Origin: Bugula neritina
Taxonomy: Eukaryota > Bryozoa > Gymnolaemata > Cheilostomatida > Bugulidae
Length of the DNA stretch: 64,000 nucleotides
Direction of reading: 5' to 3'
Assembly (NCBI GenBank): GCA_964035545.1
Contig: OZ037772.1
Span: 1,453,001 to 1,517,000, forward strand
Each line of letters begins with the position of its first letter. The stretch's first letter is position 1. The notes below the pieces were generated by a model. The model was not told where the DNA came from, made no database searches, and was given only the letters and a program-made list of their open reading frames with translations. A program made the position numbers and the translations under genes. Positions 43,790-56,900 of the stretch are shown piece by piece.

Positions 43790-43936
43790 TATGCCAAATC
43801 ATCAGAAGCTCAGACAGTGATTGAGATCGACACCAAGACCGCCACCCACTTGCCTATTATTGACATTGCTCCTGGTGACATCGGGACCACCCACAAAGAG
43901 TTTGGGGTTCAGCTTGGAGAAGTCTGCTTTTCATAG
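43790..43936 (+). CDS. Collagen copy 2, terminal COLFI exon
   Basis: YAKSSEAQTVIEIDTKTATH LPIIDIAPGDIGTTHKEFGV QLGEVCFS, TAG. The LPIxDIAPxDIGxxxQEFGVxxGxVCF ending is diagnostic of fibrillar collagens. Confidence 0.92.
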   Translation, partial: YAKSSEAQTVIEIDTKTATHLPIIDIAPGDIGTTHKEFGVQLGEVCFS

Positions 43937-44679
43937 ACTCATATCTAACAACAGTTTTATTTGTCTGATTTGTAAGACTGTCCCTGATTAGATAATTAGT
44001 GGCCAATCAGAGAATTCAATCAATGTTGGTTGGCTGAGACCAGCAGTCTGATTCTTATATAACCTAATTTTTAAATGAAATATTTGATTACTCTAAATAA
44101 ATTTATCCGAGACTTCCAAGGCAGTGATGGTGATTTTTGTACATATAAATTTGAAGGAGTTTAGCTATAGGGTTTATGCTGTTCTTTTAATTATTCCACC
44201 ATAACCTGAGATTGTGAGTAGTAGTTCTAGAATGAGGTAGGGAGGGTGTAACGCCCTTCCCTATGACTTTATATATTTAGAAACTGTTGTTAATTTAGTA
44301 ATTCTGTTGGTGCTACATTTTTAAATTCATTTAATCCAACCATTTCTCTATTACAAAATATATTTTACCATAAGGTGCTACACAATTTATTTCTCAGCTT
44401 GTAGATTTCATCATCAAAATTATTGAAGTAATAAAATTGGTCAAGAATTTGAAAGAAGCTGCAGTTTTCAGATCTGATTATTTAACCTATTCATCCTGAA
44501 ATGAGACATTGTTAGTTTAAAATGGAATTTAACATATATTTTAGTTACTTAGTTCCAACTGTGTTGACCATATCCACATTTTAAATTTTACTTTGGCTGC
44601 TATGAAGTATATAAGCAAATGGCATTGAGTTATTAATATATAATAAGGTTTGCAAAGACTTAACATACCAAGCAACTGT

Positions 44680-44900
44680 GACAAGACATGACAATAACTC
44701 CAGCCAATCATACATATCATACATACATCATACATAGCCTAAAATGGATCATTTTAAAAATTTGTAAATCATACTCAAACCTAATCAACAGCTTTAACTT
44801 ATGTAGCTATGAGAAATATGTAATTTTTAAACAACCGGAGTTATCCACTCTCAACAAACGCAAAGAGCGAAGTGTGAAAATTCCACGCTAGTGACCTGCC
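44680..44900 (+). mobile_element. Penelope-like element remnant, copy 2, GIY-YIG core deleted
   Basis: Carries the 3' part, LKICKSYSNLINSFNLCSYE and KYVIFKQPELSTLNKRKERS, but about 130 bp containing the YIG-to-LSRHI segment of copy 1 are replaced by short CATACATA repeats. Confidence 0.7.
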
Positions 44901-45001
44901 ACACACAGTGCGTGTGTTGCGAGTGCAAAATATTATTAGCAAATGATGTTAGCGTTAAACTTTACTGCTCGCCTACAGATGTTTGTTTTTAAACAGCGTC
45001 A

Positions 45002-46901
45002 CTATGTTATACAGTATATTATGTCATACAGTATATTATGTCATACAGTATACTATGTTATACAGTATATTATGTTATACAGTATATTATGTTATACAGT
45101 ATATTATGTTATACAGTATACTATGTTATACAGTATACTATGTTATACAGTATAGTATGTTATACAGTATACTATGTTATACAGTATATCATGTTATACA
45201 GTATACTATGTTATACAGTATATTATGTTATACAGTATATTATGTTATACAGTATACTATGTTATACAGTATACTATGTTATACAGTATATTATGTTATA
45301 CAGTATATTATGTTATACAGTATACTATGTTATACGGTATATTATGTTATACGGTATACTATGTTATACAGTATACTATGTTATACAGTATACTATGTTA
45401 TACAGTATACTATGTTATACAGTATACTATGTTATACAGTATACTATGTTATACAGTATACTATGTTATACAGTATATTATGTTATACAGTATACTATGT
45501 TATACAGTATACTATGTTATACAGTATATTATGTTATACAGTATATTATGTTATACTGTATATTATGTTATACAGTATATTATGTTATACAGTATACTAT
45601 GTTATACAGTATACTATGTTATACAGTATATTATGTTATACAGTATATTATGTTATACAGTATATTATGTTATACAGTATACTATGTTATACAGTATATT
45701 ATACAGTATACTATGTTATACAGTATACTATGTTATACAGTATATTATGTTATACAGTATACTATGTTATACAGTATATTATGTTATACAGTATATTATG
45801 TTATACAGTATACTATGTTATACAGTATACTATGTTATACAGTGTATTATGTTATACATTATACTATGCTATACAGTATACTACGTTATACAGTATATTA
45901 TGTTATACAGTATATTATGTTATACAGTATACTATGTTATACATTATACTATGCTATACAGTATACTACGTTATACAGTATATTATGTTATACAGTATAT
46001 TATGTTATACAGTATACTATGTTATACAGTATATTATGTTATACACTATACTATGTTATACAGTATACTATGTTATACAGTATACTATGTTATACAGTAT
46101 ATATTATGTTATACAGTATACTATGTTATACAGTATATTATGTTATACAGTATATACTATGTTATACAGTATACTATGTTATACAGTATATATTATGTTA
46201 TACAGTATATTATGTTATACAGTATACTATGTTATACAGTATACTATGTTATACAGTATATTATGTTATACAGTATATTATGTTATACAGTATATTATGT
46301 TATACAGTATACTATGTTATACAGTATATTATACAGTATACTATGTTATACAGTATACTATGTTATACAGTATATTATGTTATACAGTATACTATGTTAT
46401 ACAGTATATTATGTTATACAGTATATTATGTTATACAGTATACTATATTATACAGTATACTATGTTATACAGTGTATTATGTTATACATTATACTATGCT
46501 ATACAGTATACTACGTTATACAGTATATTATGTTATACAGTATATTATGTTATACAGTATACTATGTTATACATTATACTATGCTATACAGTATACTACG
46601 TTATACAGTATATTATGTTATACAGTATATTATGTTATACAGTATTCTATGTTATACAGTATATTATGTTATACAGTATATTATGTTATACACTATACTA
46701 TGTTATACAGTATATTATGTTATACAGTATACTATGTTATACAGTATATATTATGTTATACAGTATACTATGTTATACAGTATTTTATGTTATACAGTAT
46801 ATACTATGTTATACAGTATACTATGTTATACAGTATATATTATGTTATACAGTATATTATGTTATACAGTATACTATGTTATACAGTATATTATGTTATA
46901 T
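45002..46901. repeat. 17-bp satellite, copy 2 (about 112 units) with 630-bp higher-order repeat
   Basis: Same ATGTTATACAGTATACT unit as 15,139-15,628, roughly four times longer. Variant landmarks recur at 630-bp offset: GTATATTATACAGTATA at 45,691 and 46,321, and AGTGTATTATGTTATACATT at 45,841 and 46,471, so a large block was duplicated. Stop-free frames of 576-734 codons are by-products of the unit. Confidence 0.97.
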
Positions 46902-47019
46902 TAATCAACATACAAATGAGATGCTCTTGTCAGTCTATTATGATGAATATTATACACTGGAACTGGGTTACTCTCTCGCCTCCCCTCACTGCAGCTCAGC
47001 TGGACCAGATCTTCCCAAG

Positions 47020-47450
47020 TGATGAAGATTTTTTTTCTAAAAATTTCACAGTTTGTTATCAGCTCTTTGAGCTCTTGCCTTGTTTTCAAGATTACATGTA
47101 CTGTATATGTATAACTATAACTCCTTCATTTTATGTAGTTCATATATTTATCCACACTACACTCTACAATCTAAGTTTACTTCTACATCCATGTGTCTAT
47201 TATTCACTCTACCCTAGCTGCTACCCCTCCTACTACGAATGAAGGTTCAGAAGTTTGAATTGGAAGCAAAACCAACAGGAAGTTTAAGCAGCAATGCAAG
47301 CTCATTTCTATAAACTATACACACTGCATACATATAGTGGATATATTTCCTGTGTTCCAGTGCAATCATCACATCATCACTCTTCATTATGGCAGCATCA
47401 ATCTTTTTAAAGCTGAACTCAAGTTGTGACCTTGACACAATTCTGTGATA
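47020..47450 (-). mobile_element. hAT-like MITE, family B, inverted fragment
   Basis: The reverse complement of 47,030-47,235 matches 22,460-22,640 and 54,270-54,450 (GTAGAAGTAAACTTAGATTG, GGCAAGAGCTCAAA). 47,240-47,450 matches the extra interior of the copy at 53,883-54,517. The termini are lost. It sits in a roughly 700-bp segment (46,905-47,600) that copy 1 lacks. Confidence 0.65.
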
Positions 47451-47819
47451 CAACTATCCTCACACTCAATAAATTATTAGAAAAAGAACCTGTTTCAGAG
47501 ATATCTTTCAAAAAGCATTTCTGCAAATATATTTGAACTTTTAACATTATTTGACAGTATTTCCCTGAGCTACCTTCATAAGAGAGTTACATGAGAGTGT
47601 CATTGAGCTGGTTTACAGTGAAGGAGGATTTGCTGAATTCTGTGTTTCCACAAGCAAACTCTACCCACACATTGCTGACAATACACTAACAGTTTTAGTG
47701 CCATTCAGCACCACGTTTTTATATAAGATAGGATTCCTTCAATTAATATGCTAATGGTTAGGAATCAGCAAATGAAGTGCCTTGACCTGCAAAGTGACCT
47801 ACAATGTACAGCTTGCCAA

Positions 47820-48082
47820 AACCCAAGTCAAACTTAAGCAAGCTGCAGCACAAATTCACCAGCTGCAGCCATAGTATTAATAATTAAACTGCTCTGTGCT
47901 TTTTACATGCATAATATAATAATCATAATCTTATATTATAATCAAATAAACTAGAACAAATATAGACTTCTATTGTATATTATGCCTATCATTCATAAAT
48001 TGCACTTTTAGAAAGAGGGGAACTTAATAGTAAACAGTTATGGAAGGGGAGATGGTGGTATGAAGAAGGTTTGGAACCACTG
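47820..48082 (-). mobile_element. hAT-like MITE fragment, family A, copy 2
   Basis: Counterpart of 15,780-16,040, ending GGTTTGGAACCACTG. Confidence 0.65.
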
Positions 48083-48608
48083 AGCTAGAGGAACCACCAC
48101 ACCTCTACCATAGCATCACATCCCTCTGCCATCTTGATTGCAGCCTGCCAGTTAAGAAAATTCAGGATTGACGAGAGATTCAGTGATGTCGCTGAATATG
48201 CTAGTACTAAACAGCTCAACTTAAACATAATAAAAATATTTTACATAATGAAAGTACAAACAAAAAGATGCAAGTGCTAGCTGACACTGAAGACTACTAA
48301 TAAGAGACAAAGTCCTTGTAAAGATTTTGCTACTAAAAAGGACATAGATGTTATCGGTATTTTTGTAATTTGAAAATATACAGGACCGGAATTAGATATT
48401 CTAAAATAGCTCAATTGAAAAACATGCACACCTGGTGCCCTGGATAATTTTTCAGATTTCAACCTTAGAGTTGTCTCTCTTCGAGGCTACAATATAGCGC
48501 TCCGCTCACTGAATGCAACATTTCTTTTCACGTGATTATTATAGAGTTGAGTGACGTGTTATAATCCTTCTGCACGCAGAACTTCCTCGTTATTTTGGTT
48601 TTATTCAT

Positions 48609-48737
48609 ATTGTGCCTTTTTTCAGTTACTACTTACTAGTTACCAAGTTTCTTACCAGTTTACAGACTGACACTATTGACTCTCGTGAGGTGAGAACAGT
48701 TTGAGTCATCTCATCATTTCTCAAATTAATCAGGTAC
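48609..48737 (+). promoter_or_regulatory. Putative first non-coding exon/promoter block, copy 2
   Basis: Matches 16,561-16,702, with donor GTGAGA at 48,690 after TCTCGTGAG. Only one block is present in this copy. Confidence 0.4.
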
Positions 48738-50710
48738 CCGTATTTTAATACTTGCAGTTACTGAGTTAGATTTACTATTTTAGTATTTACTATTAGTATT
48801 AGTATTTAGTATTTTACTATTTTAATTCTAGATTTACTTTTACTTTTAGTTTTAGTTCTACTTTTAGCCTTTAAGCTTTAGGTTTAAGTCTAGGCTTATA
48901 ACTTATATAAAATCAATATAAGATTAAGCTTAAGACTAAGTTATGTTTAAATTATAAGTTATATAAATTAAAATTCTTACAGTTAATGTTATAATATTAT
49001 TATTTATTAAATATAATTGTTTCTCTTTGAGTCTTTGATTTGAAATTTACAATAGACATAGTAATACCATAGCCCATAGGCATATGATCAATAATTAATT
49101 AATTATAATGATTTATCGAATAATATAAATATGAATATCGTATTAATGATATTAAATTTATTATTATTATAAAAGATTTAATCGACTTCAAGTTTAGGTT
49201 CAAGTTTTAATACTGAAAAATTAATCTACTAGTAGTAGTACTAGTACTACTACTAGTACTACTACGTCTACAGTAATAGTAGTGGTAGTAGCCTACGATT
49301 ACAGATTACTATTACGTACTACAAGTATTAGTCTATTCGTAATACATGTACTATTAGATTACTCTTAGTATTGCTATTCGATTTACTGTTGGTATAACTA
49401 TATAGGAATTAAGACTAAGTATTTCAGTTTCGCACTATTTTGTTTATATAAATATTTGTATTAACTTCAAGTATTACTATTAGTAATCACAATTAGTATT
49501 GATATTGCATCTCCTATTAGGATAACTGCTATTAATATTAGTATTGTTGTATGAGTAATTACTAATTAATATTAGTAATTTTTACTCATTGCATTACATT
49601 TACTATAAGTATAACTATAAAGTGTAAGTTACTATTATTGCTCTACTATAACTATCAGTATTAGATTTAGTGTTGCAGTTGGTTTTACTGCCAGGTCCCC
49701 TACCATCATTAAATTTATACATAATGATAATCTTGGTGATTATCACCCAATATTGACTCATATGACTAGGTTAGCCATATTTATATGATCTACTATTGTT
49801 GTAAACATAAAAATATGAGGTTAGTGTTAATAAATCATTTGCTAGGTAAGAGTGTAGAATAAATAATTGGCTAGAGATGAGTGTAGAAGCTGCCAACTCA
49901 TGAAACAACTACACCTGACCTAACAGAAGCACAAACATGTTGAATTAGTATGTTTCACACCACCATAGTTTCTATTAAATGATTTAATAGCAAACTAGCG
50001 GTTGATGGCTTTTTCCCTGGCTGGTGGAAGAGGGAATCTAAGTAACATATTAAATCATGCATCACCAACACTGCAGAAATGTTGAAATGAATTTTGTCAT
50101 TTAGATTATGGAGAAAACAAAGTATTTTCAACACCCAGCACAAAATATTTCATGAAACTATGTTTTCTCCCACTGCTATGTTTCCCCCTATTTTGTGTCT
50201 TAGCGTGAGCCCACGCAATGTATCTAGCCCAAAAATGGGCAGGTAACATTGTAAAACTGGCTGATATCTTTGAATGAGGGGATAAGCAGCTGAGCCCAAT
50301 TGTGCTGTTTGTTCATAAAAGTAATACATAACTCACTGGTATTCATGTTTCACTTCTCCTCTATATATTAGAAACACTTGGTTAGTGGTGTTCAATAGAA
50401 GTAGAATAATAGTGTTCACTGAAGCACACAACATTGCTTCATATTTACTGTATGTGGAGTTTGAGTCACCAGCAAAAACCTATTCAGTGATTACAATGTA
50501 AACAATACAGCCTTTGTTAGAGAGTTAAAGCTGTGAGCTCAGCATGTTGTAGCTGACTATCATGTATACCAGTCTTATTAACTGCCTTTGTTTAACATTA
50601 TTTTTCACTTTATTTTGTATGGTTTATTGTTAATGGTTAAGTCTTTGATTTGGAAACCTTCACAGATGTAGTGTGAAATATTATGCTAAGAGTATGTGTA
50701 TCTTTTACAG
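48738..50710. other. Presumed 5' UTR intron of TRIM-like gene, copy 2
   Basis: AT-rich, low complexity to about 49,700, then unique sequence parallel to copy 1. 50,215-50,350 is an insertion relative to copy 1. No coding signal. Confidence 0.5.
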
Positions 50711-50733
50711 GATTTCCTTATCATATAACCAAG

Positions 50734-50915
50734 ATGGCAGAATCCAGAGTTGTGAAAAGAAGACTAAACAATTCGTATCGCTGTGGGTACTGCTCGCAGT
50801 ACTTCAACAAACTTGAAGATCCCAGAACTCTGCCCTGTCTGCATGTGTACTGCATGAGATGTTTGAAGACTGACATAGGTGGTAGGAAGGATCATATTAG
50901 ATGTGCTTATTGTAG
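50734..50915 (+). CDS. TRIM-like copy 2, exon 1: RING
   Basis: MAESRVVKRRLNNSYRCGYC and the remaining C3HC4 ligands. Donor GTGAGT. Confidence 0.85.
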
Positions 50916-53900
50916 GTGAGTTACAGTACATAACACAATATGTCATGTCATAGGCTTGCATATGATTTTCTCACTATCATCTAGGAGTTGTCTGATCTGT
51001 GTTTATGAAAAGCAAACAATACTGTATATTCTATGTGAACTCTGGTTACTAACTTGTGGAGTGTGTGGATATCTTTTCATTAGGTAGAGAAAGTAACTGT
51101 TATGTAGATTGCACCATCAGCTGTCCTCTCTTGTTGAATTGTGGTGCTGTTAGATGTCATGGGATTGGGGTTGTCTCCTCATTATATTATTTTGTTCTCA
51201 TACAGTACAAGACTTGTTAGACCAACCTTTTTCATATCATCCCCACTTTCATAAATGTTTACTATTAATTATCCCCCCTTTAAAAAACGAAAAAATTTAT
51301 GACTGACATAATGATAATATAGATTACTATGCAATATTTTTCCTATTACATTTGAATATAATATAGTTATTTCTGATAATTATATTATGCATGTATAAAA
51401 CACAGAGCAGTTCAATTATTAATATTATGGCTGCAGCTGATGACATTGTGTCAGCTTGCTTTCAAACCTCCCACCCCAACCCCTAAACCCCAACCCCAAT
51501 ATTGTAATTAAAACACATTCATGTAGAAGTAGACTGAGATGGCAGAATTGGTTAAATAGATAAGCTAAGATGAAGGCTTATAGATATACATGTACATGTA
51601 ACTTGCAAGAGCTCAAAAGTCTTTAAGAAACTGCTTGAAATTTTTAAAATCGAAATCCAGGCTCGCCCTAAAAAGCCCAAAATTCCCTCTTATAGGGGGA
51701 TTCTCCCAAGTTGGGAACTACTGTGTTGAATTGACTTGTGTTTACTATTTCTTTCCTGCAATTAGAAATATGTATGATGTTGTCATGACAACACAGTTGC
51801 TGTAGCACAAAGTATAGTTTACTAGTATGTAGTGATTGTGTAGTGAGAGTGGAGTGTCTGGTTATTGTCCATGGTTATGTGTAATCTGTAAGGAATAGAA
51901 TTATATTATTTTAATATAATGTTGAGAGAGGTACTTTTATAATGGCAGTTTGCTAAACAGCTTTAGTTCTAATGCGATAGACTCATAGCTCTGGAGTCTA
52001 GCAGCTGCTACTATTACCACTAGCTGTTCAAAATTCGACCAACATCCGGGCTGCCAAAGTGTAATAGCCATTGACAAGGCCAAGCAGTCACTGGGAAATT
52101 ATTTGACTAAAGAGCAGGTGTTATGACAATTAGACAGGAATCAGTGATTCTGTGACCTATTTAGTTAAATCCAATGCTGACCTTTTGATTGATTATTAGA
52201 TAGCCATCACAATTTTATTTGGTACAATATAATATTATGGGGTGTCAATCAGTGTCTAATATAATCTGTGAATTGAGTGTCTACTTTAGTTGTTACTTCT
52301 TCTACCATCAGTCAGTTGTATTGAGTGTTACTCTGTATTGAGTCATTAATAGTGTTGAGGATTTGGGCCTATATTATGCCACCCCCCCTCTCTGACTTAG
52401 ACTGAGACCCAACCTGCTGCACATACATAGTAGTACTACACTGAAGATAGTTAACATGTGTATGTGTCATCCTACTAGTAATGGATTACTAACTACAACT
52501 TATCCTACGACTCCCTCTTTTTATGCTAGCTGCACGAGATAGGCAACTCACGCGTGACACGCACTCACAGTGCACTAGCTCTTGAAACATTGCCAAGGAT
52601 GATGAAATGACAGTTTCGCGTCACTCCTAGCAGTTAGAGTGGCAGGGAATAGTTGTAGTATGTTGTAGTATTGGCTCTTCAGAATTCACTCCTCAGTAAT
52701 TAGTTGCATTGCACAAACTTGCAACAAAAGTGAATAAATATTGACAATATGGCCTCCACTCAGTAGTTAACTAGTATTTTGTCTTGTCATTTTACAATAC
52801 AAGTTACAGTTGAGTCTATTTGTTGAGTAGCAGTTCTTTGTCATGAGTGACTATTTTACAGCATATTAGGTACATAATATAGTCAAGTGTGTTTATGTGA
52901 TAGCCTGTGGTCTATATAATGAATGTGTGTTGATGAGTGATGAGTATTTATTTGAGTATTTGTCAAGGACACAGCTGTGTGTGTGGATGGAGTATTTCAT
53001 TACTTGAGATATACTAAACACAGGTAACACAGGTAACATACTGATTGCTATATATTGTAGGAAAGATCACTATGACATCACGGATCCCACAACACTACCA
53101 GTAGCTCAGCATGGAGACCCCTTAGAATACAAGTCTCCACCCAAACCGGCACCCATTCCCTGCGATGTGTGTAAAGGTGGAACACAAGCTGCTGTGTTCT
53201 GTGTCGACAGTCAAAAGAAATTGTGTCAGCAGCATCAAGAAGTGAGTCTTTCTTATGTCATGTCTCAAGATTAGTTACTAAACCAGTTCTGGTTTGTAGA
53301 ATATTATTGAAAAGAAATGTTGAGTCTGTGTGACTTTTTATACTAAACACACAGTTTCACAGTGCAGTGAGTCAACTATGACAGACTTGTTGGTGAAAAT
53401 ACAACCAACTAAACTGTTGACCTTTATTATACAGAATCACAGAGAGCTGATGGGAGATAGACATCAGTTTATTGACATCGAGGTCTACAGAGCTTCTCCC
53501 CAAAGATATACTATAACTGAATGTGAACATCATAAACAGGAACAGCTGACAGAAGTGTGTTCCAAGTGTCACCAGATATTCTGTATGAGATGTGATATGA
53601 GGACTGGCTGTAAGGATAAGACTGCAGGTATTTACTTGTTGTTTCTATTTCTGTAGGAAGAAACTGAGAAATATTACAAGAACCTGTTATTTTATTATCT
53701 TATTATTAAAGTGAGTTATGTAACAGTAAAAGAGGAAGTAAGTTTGTCAGCATTAAGGTTTGTGTGAGACAGAAGTGGATAGTGCAGGAGTTTATATTCT
53801 CACTGTTATGTTGAATATTTAGTATATTTCATCCTTCAAGTGTCTGTTTCCTTGATAAGATGGTATAGGCATAGCTTTAACTCAGTTGTGTCCCACCTTT

Positions 53901-56900
53901 TTCATACCCTTCCCCTTTTTATAAATGTTTTCTATTAAGTTTCCCCCCTTTTGAGAAACACTGTAACTATTCATAAAGAAAATCAGGGTACAGATTTTTT
54001 CCAGAAAAGGCCAGTGTGTTTGACATGGACCAGTGTCTGCCACAACTTCAGTTTAGCTTTGAAAGCATTGATGCTGGTATCAAAAGCAGTGAGTTGATAA
54101 TTATACTCATTCATTTTAGCTTCAGGTGTTTTAGTACAGCAAATATATCTACTAGGTATGCAGTAAATAGTTTGTGGCGATCAGTTCTACTGACTGCAAA
54201 AACTTCCTGTTGGTTTTTACTTTCAATAAACCTTTCAGCCTCCATTCGTAGTAGGAGGGGGGGGGGGTAGCAGCTAGGGTAGAGTGAATATTAGACACAT
54301 GGATGTAGAAGTAAACTTAGATTGTAGAGTGTAATGTGGATAAATAAATGAACTACATAAAATAAAGTAGTTATAATTATACATAATCATGTAACCTGGA
54401 ACACAAGGCAAGAGCTCAAAAAGCTGGTAACAAACTCTGTGAAATTTTAGAAATGAAAACCCCTAAAAAACTCAAATTTCCTGTGAAGGGGAAATTCCCC
54501 AAGGTTGAGAGCAACTGCTTTAATTTTTTCAACTATTTCATTCCAAGTGCTGTGAATATCAATTACATCTTTCTAGTCCAAGTTCAACTGTCTAGTTATT
54601 ACATAGTATGTGTGTAGTGATACATCATCAACCTGTAGTTACAGGTAGTAGGTGTAGGATAAGTACAATGTCATATCTGAAATGCTTTTATAAATAGTGT
54701 GATTTTATGTATACAGAGGAGACAGTAGCATCCCATGACTTGGCATCTTTGAGTGATTTGTCTTGTGAGTTACGAGAAAGTCTGACTGGTGGAATAGAGA
54801 CTCTGTCTGAGAAAGTTGCAGAGTTGAATGACATCTCAAAGGATGCCTGGAAAGAACTGAGTAAAATAGAAGATGAAGTGAGGAAGATGGTTGCCAGAGT
54901 AAACGCTGTAGCTGACACTCAGGTATGCTGACATGGTGATGTCATCTAATGTATTTCTGTTTGGCTGAAATTAGGTTTTGCATTTGGTTTTCGAGCTGTA
55001 AATAGAAATGAATTTCATTTGCCACTAGAATTAATTGGCCATTAAAGTATTATCATTCTGTGTACAAGTAGCAGTAGTTATTCATCTCATGTTACTCAGT
55101 GCAGAGGAACCTGTCAATACAGATGACTCACTCATCCTTCTGCAACTGTCAATCACTCACACAGAGAGGTTGGCTGTGTGAGTGATTGACAGGTGTCAGG
55201 AGGAGGAGACTAGTCACGTGATGTACTAGCTCTCTGCTGTGTATAGAGTGTCACGTGACTGAGTCATTGTCCACTCAGTGGGTGATCTGTCACTTTCATT
55301 TCAAGTGCAGAGGTTGTGAGGTGCAGATGTGGTTACACTGTGTTACTATTTATTAGATAGAAGAGATTAGAAAGAGAGCTACAAACCTGAGGCTAGAAAT
55401 ATATGGATATTTGAAGAGCTGCACACAGATAGTGGATAATTATAGAATAGAGCTGGCCTTGAGTAAGACAATGGGCAGACAGTCTCTGCTGGACACAGTA
55501 CAACATGCAGTTGATAAGTTCAATGATGCAGGGATTGTGAGAGACTACAAAGAGATGAGTGAGAAGATGGAAAAGGCGTCAGATGTTGGTGTAATAGAGA
55601 AGTGTGTACTTCCAGACAGCATCTTGGTACCAACATGTAGGTGGAGTCTATAAATAGTAACACTAACTATAAATAACTTTCTGCTTGTAATCAGTTGAAT
55701 TGCTTTCACTGAATATTTTAATAGTAGAATAAGTAGATAGAGTTTATTTATTAGAGATTGAGTTTTGTTCTACTCTCACATTATGAGACATTTCTGCAGT
55801 GTTTCAGAGTTTATGATGTATAAGTGAGCTGCTAAACTGTGTTATGCTGACTACCTGCTGTCAGTATTAACAAGACATTCTCACTTAGACCTGTGCATCA
55901 CGCAGCAACTTGTAGTAACTACAGACTGATTGTATCTAAAACATCTTTTACTTTTAAGTTTGAAAAGCTGTTCCCACCTCCTCAGGTGATGAGATTCTCA
56001 AGTTATAGAATTGTTATTTTGTTGTTGCAGACAGTGAAGACAGTCTGGGACTGAAGCTGCTGCAGCCACCATCTTCTCTACAGTCTGATGGACTTCCTGT
56101 ACGTGACTGGTGTCTCTCAGTAAACATCTCAGCTGATGGACATCTCATGTGTCAGACACTAGAAGGTGTAGAAGTAATAAATAGAGACACTCTGGATACT
56201 ATCAGCTCAGTGAAGGACACCAACACTACAGGGTGGTGGGAGATAATCCAACCTGAAGGGGTGATGGTTGGCAGCTGGTATAACGAAGAGGAGGAAACGG
56301 CTGAAGTCTCACTTCTTGATCCGAACTCCTTTGAGAAGACTCGCTCTCTCTACAAGCATTCAGTAGATGTACCCGCTTACCATAGAATAGCTCAGCATGA
56401 CTCACTGCTCTATATTGTAGACAATATAGAGAATCAGCTGGTAGTCTGTAACCTAGTTGACAATAAAATACTGAAGTTCCCACTTCCTGAGATGAAGAAC
56501 CCTCGACCTGTATGCATCCTCCCAGACTCAACTCTCCTCATAGGAGACCTCACTACAGATGGTAAAGTTAGAAGATATAAAGTGGAGAACACAACTCTCA
56601 CTCTGATGTGGGAGTTTCCTCGCATCTCAGACCCATCTGGTATTTCCTTTGATCCAACATCTGAACTGATTCACATCTGTACACTGAGAGGACCTCTCCT
56701 CATCCTCTCACTGGAAGGTAAATACTCTGTTTATTATAGTAAGTTTAGTTATTTTATATATAATTATGTTGTAGTAAATAATATATTTTAATAATTAACA
56801 GTAAACAACTTCCACCCATAAGATATATTATGATATTGTTAGTATTTATCAAGTCACTGATGTTATTTTTAGCTAAAAGTTATGTAATAAAGACTGTAAC

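Larger units (their letters stand above)
40017..43936 (+). pseudogene. Fibrillar-collagen gene, copy 2: helix and C-propeptide, no 5' end
   Basis: Exons: 40017-40081, 40641-40770, 40859-40934, 41201-41310, 41466-41626, 41701-41782 (Gly-X-Y), 41926-42024, 42364-42458, 42763-42930, 43137-43216, 43397-43532, 43790-43936 (C-propeptide). The C-propeptide is open across six exons and matches the COLFI domain: VRDCRELF, FKSGTYWVDPDGG, NFLRIHSERAKQTLTYRCIN, LPIIDIAPGDIG, FGVQLGEVCFS and stop. The helix is damaged: an indel near 41,277, a TAA at 41,505-41,507 and a one-base deletion near 41,585 (exon 161 instead of 162 nt). The duplication junction cut off all exons upstream. The intact C-propeptide beside a broken helix fits recent loss or sequence errors. 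Confidence 0.8.

Noticed and set aside
44983-47242. Long open frames (576, 679 and 734 codons) on the plus strand
   Set aside because: They are translations of the 17-bp satellite, which has no stop in any plus frame. All three frames give the same peptide, with no splice or start context.
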